NCBI GenBank assembly: GCA_002083565.1
Contig: MSXM01000009.1
Location: 1-39,195, forward strand
Direction of reading: 5' to 3'
Source of the DNA: Nitrospira sp. ST-bin4
GTDB lineage: Bacteria; Nitrospirota; Nitrospiria; Nitrospirales; Nitrospiraceae
Length of the DNA stretch: 39,195 nt
Part shown: one piece after another, positions 1 through 7,461 of the stretch
Numbering within the stretch: position 1 is the stretch's first letter
How the letters are laid out: every line of letters starts with the position of its first letter
Translations under genes and position numbers: made by a program
The notes under the pieces: model-generated
Databases searched by the model: none
The model's input: the letters and a program-made list of their open reading frames with translations, nothing else
What the model was told of the DNA's origin: nothing

Positions 1-19
1 ATACCTACCTCTGACAATG

Positions 20-1357
20 TCAACCTGGTTGTGCGTGATGTTCGCCCGGTGTCTCCGGCTCACTGCGGAGAGGACGCTGGGTGTGCCGCGGCTGGCGATG
101 ACTGACCTGGAGACTCGTGACAAACTGCTGCACGTCCGGATTCGTAGCCAGCACACGCCTTTCAGCGAGGGGAGCTGGGCGAGGCGTTGGCAGACCTTCC
201 TGCTGATAGACCGTCGCGAGCGTCGGAACGCGTCGAGTCCGCTGCCCCGTGCCATACGCTGCTGCCCGGGGCGTGCCGGGGGGTGGCCCGCTGCGGCGGC
301 GTTCACCGGTCGCTCGTCGCCGGAGCCGCGCGAGTTTCTCGTGGGTGGTCTGCGGCACCGCATAGCGGTAGGGCTCTCCGGTCCGGAGGACATGCCAGGC
401 GAGGGTCACGAGCTTGCGGGCGGCGGCGACAATGGCGATGTTGCGATTCTTCCGACGCTGGAGCTTGCGGACAAAGGCACCGAGTGGGCCAGGGTGACGA
501 TCCAGGTGTTGGGCGGCCTGGACGAGCAGCCAGCGCACATGGCTGGCGCCTTGTTTGGTAATGTGGCCGGTGTAGCAATGGGAGGCCGACTGGCGTACCG
601 AGGGGACGAGCCCCAGATAGGCGGCGAGCCGCGCGGCAGTCGGAAATCGGCTCACCTCGCCGATGGCGGCCAGCAGGGCCGTGGCCACGGCGACATCAAT
701 GCCAGGCAGCGTGAGTAAGAGGCGGACACGGGCGTCGGGCGCCGCCTCTTCGACAAGCGTCTGCTCCAGCGTGGCGAGTTCCTGGTCGACTGCCGCAAGG
801 AGGCGGCCATCGGCATCGACTGCGGCGCGCTCGGCCGCGGGGAGCGCCACCGTCGCCAACCAGGCCAGGCCCGCACGTGAAAAGAGATCGGCGACAGGAC
901 AGGGCAGCAACAGATGGTGCAGCACACTGTGGAGGCGATTCTTGAGCCGCGTCCGCTCGGCGACGAGTACGCTGCGGCGGGTGGTCAGGCGTCGGGTGGC
1001 CAAGGTGGCCGCATCGGGGATCCAGACCGGCGGCAGATAGTCGCAGCGCAGCAGCTGGGCGAGGACCTCGGCATCGACCCGATCCGTCTTGATCTTGGCG
1101 GTGGCAATGGCGCGGGTGCGCAGCGGGTTACTCACGACGAGCCGCGCCGGGGTCTGTTGCAACACGGCGATGACGGCCCAGGTATTGGTGGTGGCTTCGA
1201 CCGCGACCGCATCCTCGGCGGTGAGCTGGTTGGCCCAGGCGGCCAGCGTCGTCCGAGTGAGGGGGAAGCGCAGTCGCGTACAGACGGTGCCGTGGGGATC
1301 CACCACACACACCGCCACAACAGTCTTATGAATATCCAACCCAATAAACTGTGGCAT
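20..1357 (-). CDS. IS110-family transposase (DEDD / Tnp20)
   Basis: This 445-residue serine/DEDD recombinase moves the surrounding element. The N-terminal RuvC-like domain opens with MPQFIGLDIHK (Asp8). It continues with VAVEATTNTW (Glu54) and KTDRVDAEVLAQL (Asp92 and Asp95), giving the DEDD set. A helical linker follows. The C-terminal Transposase_20 domain starts near TLPGIDVAVATALLA (residue 216) and contains KQGASHVRWLLVQAA, whose Ser272 is the likely nucleophile. I chose the start at 1357 rather than the longer open frame to 1435 because AAAGGAGGA lies just upstream of that ATG and family members start with this F-I-G-L-D-I-H-K motif. The gene looks intact. In IS110 relatives the enzyme works with a bridge RNA encoded at the element end, and a candidate lies directly upstream. 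Confidence 0.93.
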   Translation of the reverse strand: MPQFIGLDIHKTVVAVCVVDPHGTVCTRLRFPLTRTTLAAWANQLTAEDAVAVEATTNTWAVIAVLQQTPARLVVSNPLRTRAIATAKIKTDRVDAEVLAQLLRCDYLPPVWIPDAATLATRRLTTRRSVLVAERTRLKNRLHSVLHHLLLPCPVADLFSRAGLAWLATVALPAAERAAVDADGRLLAAVDQELATLEQTLVEEAAPDARVRLLLTLPGIDVAVATALLAAIGEVSRFPTAARLAAYLGLVPSVRQSASHCYTGHITKQGASHVRWLLVQAAQHLDRHPGPLGAFVRKLQRRKNRNIAIVAAARKLVTLAWHVLRTGEPYRYAVPQTTHEKLARLRRRATGERRRSGPPPGTPRAAAYGTGQRTRRVPTLATVYQQEGLPTPRPAPLAERRVLATNPDVQQFVTSLQVSHRQPRHTQRPLRSEPETPGEHHAQPG

Positions 1358-1404
1358 ACGTCCTCCTTTCACGGTGAGCGCAGGCGACGGCGGGGGGCTC
1401 CACT

Positions 1405-1545
1405 CGGCAACTACCTCTCCGGCCTCGCAGGCCAATCGGGTGGGCCGCAGGGGCGGTCAGATACGATCGCGGGCTCGCAGCCCATAGCTATACGCGACCG
1501 GCCCCAAGCGACGTGGTCCCCGCGCTCTCGTCGCCACCTCGCTTG
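1405..1545 (-). ncRNA. candidate IS110 bridge RNA
   Basis: The minus-strand transcript of the non-coding end folds into a 5' stem-loop and two hairpins, each flanked by internal-loop arms. The 5' stem pairs 1540-1545 with 1505-1510 (CAAGCG/CGCTTG), with an inner GTGG/CCAC helix. The first loop is closed by 1496-1504 with 1450-1458 and capped by GGGCT-GCG-AGCCC (1471-1483). The second is closed by CGGC/GCCG (1444-1447 with 1405-1408) and capped by GGCCT-GCG-AGGCC (1421-1433). The segment after the first cap (1458-1467) is identical over 10 nt to the target flank at 1624-1633. The segment after the second cap (1411-1418) is identical over 8 nt to the element's other end at 5-12. This is the layout known for IS110 bridge RNAs. 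Transcription is not shown, and the 5' arms of the loops are less clear. Confidence 0.6.
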
Positions 1546-1621
1546 CCCCAAACCCGATGCCACGTCTGTACGCGCAGGCACGGGCGCTTGCAAGTGGGTG
1601 ACTCCGTCTTCCCGTTGTCAT

Positions 1622-2563
1622 ACCAGATACGATGCCGCCGGGAACCGGATTAAGACCGGAGGAACTTTCGCACGTTCAAACTTGCCACCTGCGTTAGCCA
1701 CGACAACGTACAACGCCAATAATCAACAAACGGCGTTCGGAGCTGCCACCGAGACCTACGACCTCAACGGCAACCTGGCGACCTTCACCGATGCCAGCGG
1801 GACAACGACCTACACCTGGAACGCCCGCAATCAGCTGACCAGTATCAGCGGCCCCAGCCTCTCCGCCACCTTTACCTATGACTCATTCGGTCGGAGAACC
1901 GGTAAAACCATCAACGCCACCACAACAAATTTTGTCTACGACGGGCGTAATCCGGTGCAGGAAAAGAACGGCGCGACCGTGACGGCCAATCTGCTCACAG
2001 GCCTCAGAATCGACGAATTCTTCACGAGAACCGATGGGGTTGGAGCCCGTGCTCTCCTCCCCGACGCCCTGGGCTCGACCGTTGCATTAGGCGATGGAAC
2101 CGGGACGCTCCAAACTCAGTACACGTATGAACCGTTTGGCTTGACGACGCAGACGGGTGCAGCGAGTACCAATAGTTACAAATACACAGGCCGAGAAGAT
2201 GATGGGAGTGGGCTCTATTACTATCGGGCACGGTATTATCAACCCAGAATGCAGCGGTTTGTTGCAGAAGATCCGACTGGGTTCAACGGGGGAGATATAA
2301 ATCTCTATGTGTATGCTGCCAATAACCCCGTTAGCCTGAAAGATCCAACAGGGGAATCAACAGAAGCCTGTCCAGTGTCAGGATTTCCGATTGCCGACCC
2401 AGGAAAACTAAGCCGTTGCCTTGATGCTTGCGAGGCAGGAGGGCGTGCCATAGAGCAGTTCTGCCGTAGTCTCAAGGATCCGAGGGCGAGGGCGTTGTGC
2501 TGGGCCAATCGATGGAGTGTACCTGCATGCAAGGGGATCTGTTATAAACTTTACACTGACTAG
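1622..2563 (+). pseudogene. RHS/YD-repeat protein, 3' part, disrupted by IS110
   Basis: This is the C-terminal 314 residues of an RHS polymorphic-toxin or wall-associated protein. YD repeats (TRYDAAGNR, ETYDLNGNLATF, TYTWNARNQL, FTYDSFGRRTG) lead into the RHS-associated core: GREDDGSGLYYYRARYYQP, then RFVAEDPTGFNGGDINLYVY, and AANNPVSLKDPTGE at the usual core end. After that comes a variable tip of about 65 residues (from 2362) with seven cysteines. An IS110 element is inserted at its 5' side, so the N-terminal part is off-window and this fragment has no native start. It is about 80-85% similar by eye to the second copy at 3250-3970 until the tips diverge. The open frame continues antisense through the IS to 914, which I regard as accidental. 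The immunity candidate follows 15 nt later. Confidence 0.85.
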
Positions 2564-2578
2564 GAATAGGGGCACCGC

Positions 2579-2977
2579 ATGAAGCGCGCTATCCGTGAAG
2601 TTCTTGGGGAGCGTATCCTGCAAGGTCCGGCTACCTTGAGACATAGAACCGTGACCGTTACCCTGGGATCACCGCGAAGAAGGAAAGACGGTGACTGGGA
2701 ATGTCCATTTCACATTACTGGAGTTAGAGTTCAATATGGCTATGGAGTGGACTCGATTCAGGCTCTGACCACAGCACTTGAGGGTATTCGCGTCACGCTG
2801 GAGCGAAGCGGAAAGCAACTTACGTGGTTGGGTGGAGACACTGGTTATACTGGATTTGATCGCTTTGTTACGACATCCTTTGGAGCCAAATTCACAGCGC
2901 ACTTGAATCGGACAATAGATAAGGAAATAGTAAAGTATGTGAACCGCTTGAAACAATCGCATCAAAAGAGGACTTAA
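2579..2977 (+). CDS. Putative RHS immunity protein (DUF6968-like)
   Basis: This is a 132-residue protein without signal peptide or membrane segments, so it is probably cytoplasmic. The central part contains V-T-V-T-L-G-x-P-R-R, W-E-C-P-F-x-I and Y-G-V-D-S-I-Q-A-L-T-T-A-L-E-G-I, then T-W-L-G-G. From memory this resembles the DUF6968 family of small proteins that often lie after polymorphic-toxin genes; I could not run a search. It starts 15 nt after the stop of the upstream RHS gene, with AGGAATAGGGGCACCGC before the ATG. That is the position expected for a cognate immunity gene. The C-terminal 25 residues are basic (K-R-L-K-Q-S-H-Q-K-R). The assignment as immunity is inferred mainly from position. 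Confidence 0.6.
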   Translation: MKRAIREVLGERILQGPATLRHRTVTVTLGSPRRRKDGDWECPFHITGVRVQYGYGVDSIQALTTALEGIRVTLERSGKQLTWLGGDTGYTGFDRFVTTSFGAKFTAHLNRTIDKEIVKYVNRLKQSHQKRT

Positions 2978-3002
2978 TCAGCACCCACCCTGTTCACCAC
3001 CA

Positions 3003-4381
3003 CGTAAAACAGTGTGTTCCTACGACAACGCTAGTTGTCGGCCCCCCATGACCGTGGCTGGACAAACGGGTATGCCCTAAACTTACGACAATGCTAATCG
3101 GCTGACGAGCATCCAACAAGGCACGAGTACCGTCATCATCGGCTATGATGATGCGGATCACCGGACGAGTGTGACCTCTGCCTACAACGTGGCGAGTGAA
3201 CTCACAACCGTGACCTATAAGAAGGGCGCGACGACCCTGGGAACGCTCACGTACACGTATGATGCTGCAGGCAATCGCATCAAGACCGGCGGCACCTTTG
3301 CCCGGTCGAATATTCCTCCGGCGCTCGCGAGTGCCAGCTACAACGCCAATAACCAGCAGACCGCGTTCGGAGCTGCCACCGAGACCTACGACCTCAACGG
3401 CAACCTGGCGACGTTCACCGACGCGAGTGGGACGACCACCTACACCTGGAATGCCCGGAATCAGCTGATAGCAATCAGCGGTCCCAGCCTCACGGCCAGC
3501 TTTAGCTATGACAGTTTCGGCAGAAGAACCGGTAAAACCATCAACGCCACCACGACCAATTTTGTCTACGACGGCCTCAATCCCGTACAAGAAAAGAGTG
3601 GAGCCACCGTAACCGCCAATCTCCTTACTGGTCTAGGGATCGATGAATTCTTTACGAGAACTGATGGAGTTGGAGTGCGTGCTCTTCTCCCCGATGCCTT
3701 GGGCTCAACCGTTGCATTGGGTGATGGGACGGGGACGCTGCAGACTCAATACACCTACGAACCGTTTGGCGCCACGACCCAGACGGGAGCCGCAAGCACG
3801 AACAGCTACAAGTACACGGGCCGTGAAGATGACGGCACGGGGCTCGTCTACTACCGGGCCCGGTACTATCACCCGCGACTCTCGCGATTTATTGGTGAGG
3901 ATCCATTGAGATTCGAAGGGGGTGATTCCAACTTCTATTCGTACGTCCAAAACAATCCACTCCTGCTACGAGATCCAATGGGTCTGCTCACAATTGGGCA
4001 AGGTGCAGGCCTCGGATGTGGAATTGGGGCGGGCTCGGTGCAAGAAAGAACATCGCGTTTGGAGCTGCAGCTGGAGGATCTCTGGGTTGCTTGTTTGGCA
4101 CACTGAGTGCGGTGCCAGCACTAAACATACTTCCCCCAACACCCTTATGGATTGGAATAGGCGCACTCACCGGTGGAATTACCGCGGGCCTGACGGCTGC
4201 TGCAGGAGGTGGAACGCTAACCGATATTGCGATTGCTACAGCTAGCGGTGCAGCAGGAGGAGCTGTGTCGAATGCGTTCAAGAATCCAGTAATCGGGGCT
4301 GCTGCAGGAGCATTTGTTGCGGGAGGGATTAGCCACGGAGTGGGACTATTTCAGCAAGGATTCAACACGCCTGTTCCATAA
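3003..4381 (+). pseudogene. Second RHS copy, decayed, with Gly-rich tip
   Basis: A single RHS reading frame can be followed from 3003 (C-S-Y-D-N-A-S) through M-T-V-A-G-Q-T-G-M-P to a TAA at 3078-3080, where a Gln codon would fit. It resumes with TYDNANRLTSIQQG and the full YD and core region, ending NNPLLLRDPMGLLTIGQG. Near 4034 the coding potential jumps to another frame. Frame one ends at 4106 with no recognisable tip, while the new frame (from about 4035 to 4381) continues a Gly/Ala-rich hydrophobic domain. A one-base deletion explains this. No start codon or RBS precedes 3003, so this looks like an orphan RHS 3' module with one nonsense and one frameshift lesion. A sequencing error at 4034 is possible. 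The core is closely related to the copy at 1628-2340. Confidence 0.8.
4016..4381 (+). pseudogene. Gly/Ala-rich hydrophobic RHS tip domain (shifted frame)
   Basis: This 121-codon open frame overlaps the end of the preceding RHS frame and is probably its displaced C-terminus rather than a separate gene. The ATG at 4016 has no ribosome site and the first residues mirror the RHS frame. From about residue 10 it reads ARKNIAFGAAAGGSLGCLFG, followed by repeated small-residue stretches (GIGALTGGITAGL, ATASGAAGGAVSNAF, VIGAAAGAFVAGGISHGVG). These resemble glycine-zipper membrane segments. Such tips occur in RHS toxins thought to act on or cross membranes; no catalytic motif is visible. The membrane-protein gene that follows at 4391 is compatible with an immunity partner. 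Confidence 0.5.
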
Positions 4382-4390
4382 GATAAGTCG

Positions 4391-4639
4391 ATGAATCTAC
4401 CCCCTGAATGGCAACTTGCCGGATGGCTCATTCTATCGGGAATACCAATTTGGTATCTCGCAAGATGTGATGCAGAGGCACATAGGATTGTTGAGGTGTC
4501 GCGGTCTCAGTGGGAAGGAAAGTCCACTTATGAGAAAGAGTTCAAGAAATATAGAAAAGGTCTACGGTGGGTTTGTGCGATCATGCTCATCCTCTCTCTT
4601 GTCGCGGCCATTGGCTCTGCAATCCCGCTGTTGCGATAG
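4391..4639 (+). CDS. Small two-TM protein, putative immunity protein
   Basis: This is an 82-residue protein with two predicted membrane segments: residues 9-23 (LAGWLILSGIPIWYL) and residues 60-81 (W-V-C-A-I-M-L-I-L-S-L-V and on). A charged loop lies between them (EAHRIVEVSRSQWEGKSTYEKEFKKYRKG). It starts 9 nt after the stop of the Gly-rich RHS tip frame. Only a weak AAGATAAG is present as ribosome site. Position, size and membrane topology fit an immunity protein for a membrane-acting RHS tip. I recognise no family, so the function is inferred from context only. Confidence 0.5.
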   Translation: MNLPPEWQLAGWLILSGIPIWYLARCDAEAHRIVEVSRSQWEGKSTYEKEFKKYRKGLRWVCAIMLILSLVAAIGSAIPLLR

Positions 4640-4644
4640 TGCCG

Positions 4645-4770
4645 CCTGCTTGGCAATCTGCTCACGGTCAAAGATCCGCTGAATCATACGACGATGTATA
4701 CCATGTACTATCGCGCTCGTTACTATAGCCCAAGCATGGGACGGTTCGTAAGTGAAGGGGGGAACGAACG
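4645..4770 (+). pseudogene. RHS remnant with internal deletion
   Basis: Translated in one frame this reads a YD-type segment (LLGNLLTVKDPLNHTTMYT) joined directly to an RHS core end (MYYRARYYSPSMGRFVSEG). In a complete RHS protein these two parts are far apart, so the scrap records an internal deletion. It has no start, and it loses RHS similarity after 4765. It is the third RHS trace in 3 kb. Confidence 0.65.
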
Positions 4771-5157
4771 GGGACATTCTGACTTATTGGGGGAAGATGG
4801 TGCCGCGAATCAATATCGTTCAGCTCGCTGCCGACCTCGAATCCGCTCTTGAACAGTGTCGGCTGATAGCTGCGGATGTAGGTGGGGAGTCTTCAGCTCA
4901 ATCAGCGTGACGGGTATGCGCAAGAAAGATCGCTATGATACTGCTGACCTTGACGAGGCTCAATTCGAGCCCGGGTTCCATCGTCGTCGGCAATATTAGA
5001 GTCAAGTCTTGCAATCACACAGCAAATCAAAAATCTGTAATTGTGGATGGCACTAGGGGAAGCCTCCTCTGAGCAACGGAACTCAAGCCGTCTGCCAAGC
5101 CTATTCACGCCGAGAGGACGCTGAGGAACGGAGTATTTTGATAACAGTGCACGCGGG
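4770..5157. other. Degenerate intergenic stretch
   Basis: Apart from the possible fic scrap at 4916-4999 I see no gene here. A short open frame from 4799 (about 36 codons, rich in Leu/Glu/Ala) has no ribosome site and no recognisable family. The segment looks like decayed island DNA between the RHS cassette remnants and the first ordinary chromosomal gene. Confidence 0.4.
4916..4999 (+). pseudogene. Possible N-terminal remnant of a Fic-family gene
   Basis: Twenty-seven codons, starting MRKKDRYDTADLDEAQFEPG and ending in TAG, resemble the opening of Fic/DOC-type proteins, which I recall as R-Y-D-T-S-x-L-x-E-A-Q-F-E-P-G-S. No Fic core (HPFxxGNG) follows. This would be a 5' scrap left after deletion. 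The recognition is from memory of the family's N-terminus and should be treated as tentative. Confidence 0.35.
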
Positions 5158-5721
5158 CTATTGCTTCGACGCCGCGACCGTGAATCGCATCGTGCCCATC
5201 AGGCTCATCTCGTTGACTTCCTCGCCGGCGTGAATTTCTACTTTATACCGGCCGGGGAGCCACCCTCCGTGAGGAGGGGACAGCTTGAGATATCCACTGT
5301 CATCTTCCAGCGCCACATGCATGACGTCTTCACTGATGAGCGTGCCTGTTGCGACGCCGGATACCGACTCAGGAAGGCAGCGACCGAACACCTTGAAGCT
5401 CTGATAGTGCTGATGGAGCGAGAACACGATGAAGATGGCCGGGGTGTTCGTGGCAAACCGATCAGTCGGCCTGACAGGGACGATCTCGTGTGTTCGCTGA
5501 AAGCCCAGCTGCTCCTCGAAATCCTCCGCCATGGCGATCGAGCGAAACATCCCTTGCGGCGGGGCGTCGAAATCGTATGGCTTCGCGTCCTGGGCGCGGT
5601 TTTGAAACTCCTCGATCGGCACGTTCTTCGTCAGCGGTAGCTCTTCGGCCCAGCTGACCGGCTGGACCGACAAAATCAGCACTGCCGCTATGGCACCGAC
5701 AAACCGAGAGGCTGCTGTCAT
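5158..5721 (-). CDS. Secreted hypothetical protein
   Basis: This is a 187-residue protein with an N-terminal signal peptide (hydrophobic VGAIAAVLILSVQPVSWA, likely cleaved after A-W-A), so it is probably periplasmic. The mature part has no family I recognise. It contains PPQGMFRSIAMAEDFEEQLG and a beta-rich C-terminal half with FIVFSLHQHYQSFKVFGRCLP and GGWLPGRYKVEIHAGEEVNE. The latter resembles the immunoglobulin-like accessory folds that end in a ligand-binding strand pattern. No clear Shine-Dalgarno precedes the ATG at 5721. It stands alone, divergent from the methyltransferase gene at 5863. Confidence 0.7.
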   Translation of the reverse strand: MTAASRFVGAIAAVLILSVQPVSWAEELPLTKNVPIEEFQNRAQDAKPYDFDAPPQGMFRSIAMAEDFEEQLGFQRTHEIVPVRPTDRFATNTPAIFIVFSLHQHYQSFKVFGRCLPESVSGVATGTLISEDVMHVALEDDSGYLKLSPPHGGWLPGRYKVEIHAGEEVNEMSLMGTMRFTVAASKQ

Positions 5722-5862
5722 GGCTGTCTGCTACACCGGATCGACGGACCCTGTCAAGAAAGAGCCGCACAATCTGCCATTGCGGCATTTTCCAGCCATC
5801 TGTTAGGATTTCCCCCGCCGTACGGCCAATTCGTCAAACCCACACAGGGATGATCTTGAGAC

Positions 5863-7374
5863 ATGTTGCAACGTACTGACGACCTTCCCCAGCTGATTGG
5901 AGACTACAAACCGTTCGATCAATGGCAGGCCCATCTCAATCGGCTTTTCTATGGGTTGCGCGGAGACAAGCTGCGCTCCTACTATCAGACCTTTGCCTCA
6001 GCCGATTATCGTCTCGCGCACGCCTTGGCGGCTGATTATTACGAGCGAGTAATCGCTCGTGATAAGGCAAGAGGCAAGGGGCAAGGGGCACGTGGTGAGA
6101 AACCCGAAGAGGAATCCACCCCTAGCCTCGGACCTCTCGCCTCTAGCCAGGGGTCTCATCGTCCCTCGCCCCTCACCCCTCAGCCCTCACCCCTCACCGT
6201 TCTCGAACTCGGTCCCGGCAATGGCAATCTTGCCGCCTGCTTTCTCAGCCATCTCAAGGCGCTCGACCAGAAAGGCACAGTCTATCCTCGTGTTCGCTAT
6301 CTGTTGGTCGATTGGGAACAGCCGGTGTTGGACGGCGCCCTGGCCCATCCTGATCTCGCGGCGCATCTGGATCGTGTAGAAATCCATTGCGGTTCGATCG
6401 AGAACATGGCCGACGTGGCGGATGGGACCGTTGATCGCATCATCTGCAACGAACTATGGAACGAGCTGCCGACCAAGCTGATGGCGAAGAATGCCGGCGA
6501 GATCGAAGAAGAATATATCCGTCCCAATCTTAGTGAATCCCTGCACGCCACGATTCAGGACTGGTCCGGCTTTGTGAGGGCGTTTGAGGCCAAGGACCTC
6601 GATCGACTGAAGACCTTCCCTCCGTTCCTCGACGATCTGGTCTGGGAAAAAGAGTATCGAAAGGTGGAATGGAAGGACGTGCCGTTCCGGAAGACCATCA
6701 CGGAGTTTCTCAAGGTGATGGACGAGCAGGTGCTGGCGCCTGTCCATCTGGGCGCGTTCGCGACGCTGAAAGAAGCCAAGCGGCTCTTGGCGCCGGAGGC
6801 GGTCGGATTCAGCGCGTTCGACGCCGGCACCGGGGAGATGAAAGTCTTGAACGACCCCGACAAGCCTTGTTACGGCCAATTCGGCGGCCAATACAGTTTC
6901 ATGATCAACTTTGCCTTGATCGAACATGTGGCGAAACATCTGGGGATGGAACAGGTCGCCCTTGAGCCGCAGCGCGAATTCGTCGGCCGGTCGCTGAATA
7001 CCAACGTCATCACGCTCATGGATTTGCTGGCCACCCATCCGTCTGCCGGTCCGAACCTCCGGCCATGGGAACAGGATCGGCTTGTGCTCAAGACTATCAA
7101 GGCTTTGAATGAAACCTACGAAAGCCCCTATAGCCATGCGCTTGCGTATCCGCTGGGACAAGACATGCCGCCGGAAGAGCGCGATACGTTGAAGGGGATG
7201 CTTCTCTCGCTGAAGCGGCAGGGAGTGCCCGATACTGTTGCCTATCTCACGGAAGAAGAGCTCACCCGAGCGGCCAACGATTTGGAAGGGGTCGGCTACG
7301 ATCCCGACACTCTCAGCATCGCCTTGACTGCGCCTCCAAGCCCGATCGAGTACTGCCACTTCTTTTGCCGGTAG
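5863..7374 (+). CDS. SAM-dependent methyltransferase, MidA-like, with repeat-derived insert
   Basis: This 503-residue class I methyltransferase resembles the MidA/DUF185 group. In mitochondria that group (NDUFAF7) methylates a complex I subunit; the bacterial substrate is not known. The N-terminal part (residues 1-65) precedes SAM motif I LELGPGNGN (114-122). An acidic strand end (YLLVDWEQPVL) and IICNELWNELP follow. The C-terminal half contains YGQFGGQYSFMINFALI. Residues 66-112 are a low-complexity insert rich in Lys, Gly, Pro and Ser. It is encoded by purine-rich and then CCCCTCAC-type repeats that look like an intergenic palindromic element captured in frame. The insert sits just before motif I and leaves the frame open. 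Confidence 0.75.
   Translation: MLQRTDDLPQLIGDYKPFDQWQAHLNRLFYGLRGDKLRSYYQTFASADYRLAHALAADYYERVIARDKARGKGQGARGEKPEEESTPSLGPLASSQGSHRPSPLTPQPSPLTVLELGPGNGNLAACFLSHLKALDQKGTVYPRVRYLLVDWEQPVLDGALAHPDLAAHLDRVEIHCGSIENMADVADGTVDRIICNELWNELPTKLMAKNAGEIEEEYIRPNLSESLHATIQDWSGFVRAFEAKDLDRLKTFPPFLDDLVWEKEYRKVEWKDVPFRKTITEFLKVMDEQVLAPVHLGAFATLKEAKRLLAPEAVGFSAFDAGTGEMKVLNDPDKPCYGQFGGQYSFMINFALIEHVAKHLGMEQVALEPQREFVGRSLNTNVITLMDLLATHPSAGPNLRPWEQDRLVLKTIKALNETYESPYSHALAYPLGQDMPPEERDTLKGMLLSLKRQGVPDTVAYLTEEELTRAANDLEGVGYDPDTLSIALTAPPSPIEYCHFFCR
6058..6198 (+). repeat. In-frame palindromic repeat inside the methyltransferase gene
   Basis: The left half is built of GGCAAGAGGCAAGGGGCAAG-type purine runs. The right half is built of CCCCTCACCCCTCAGCCCTC-type pyrimidine runs, so the two halves are imperfect inverted repeats. 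The composition is unlike the flanking coding sequence. A related GCGTGAGGGGTTAGGGGTAA stretch occurs in the atpD-atpC gap at 23138. This is compatible with a dispersed repeat that landed in the coding frame without a stop (141 nt, 47 codons). Confidence 0.6.
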
Positions 7375-7461
7375 GGAGGGAGAGAGCGTGCAGTGAGCCC
7401 GAGCTCATTGACTCGCAAGGAATCCGTTCATATACTTCCTCTTTAGCTGGAGGTGATCGCG

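Larger units (their letters stand above)
1..1624 (-). mobile_element. IS110-family insertion sequence inside an RHS gene
   Basis: The element comprises one DEDD transposase gene and a non-coding end of about 265 bp upstream of it. There are no terminal inverted repeats, as expected for the IS110 group. The pentamer ATACC occurs at 1-5 and again at 1620-1624, marking the two junctions. Right of 1624 the RHS YD-repeat reading frame starts at once (T-R-Y-D-A-A-G-N-R). The window therefore begins essentially at the transposase-3' end of the element, and the upstream part of the RHS gene lies outside the window. Exact edges within ATACC cannot be fixed because IS110 elements recombine at a 2-nt core and leave no target duplication beyond it. 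The family is certain from the transposase; the boundaries are inferred. Confidence 0.85.

Noticed and set aside
17..718. Plus-strand frame antisense to the transposase
   Set aside because: It is a shadow of a clear IS110 transposase, with no family features.
914..2563. 549-codon open frame running antisense through the IS110 element into the RHS core
   Set aside because: The first 236 codons are the complement of the transposase and bridge-RNA region, with no RBS of their own. The in-frame join to RHS looks accidental, a result of GC-rich DNA lacking stops.
6454..7359. 301-codon minus-strand frame opposite the methyltransferase
   Set aside because: The plus-strand protein has clear SAM motifs. 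The antisense frame has no recognisable domain.
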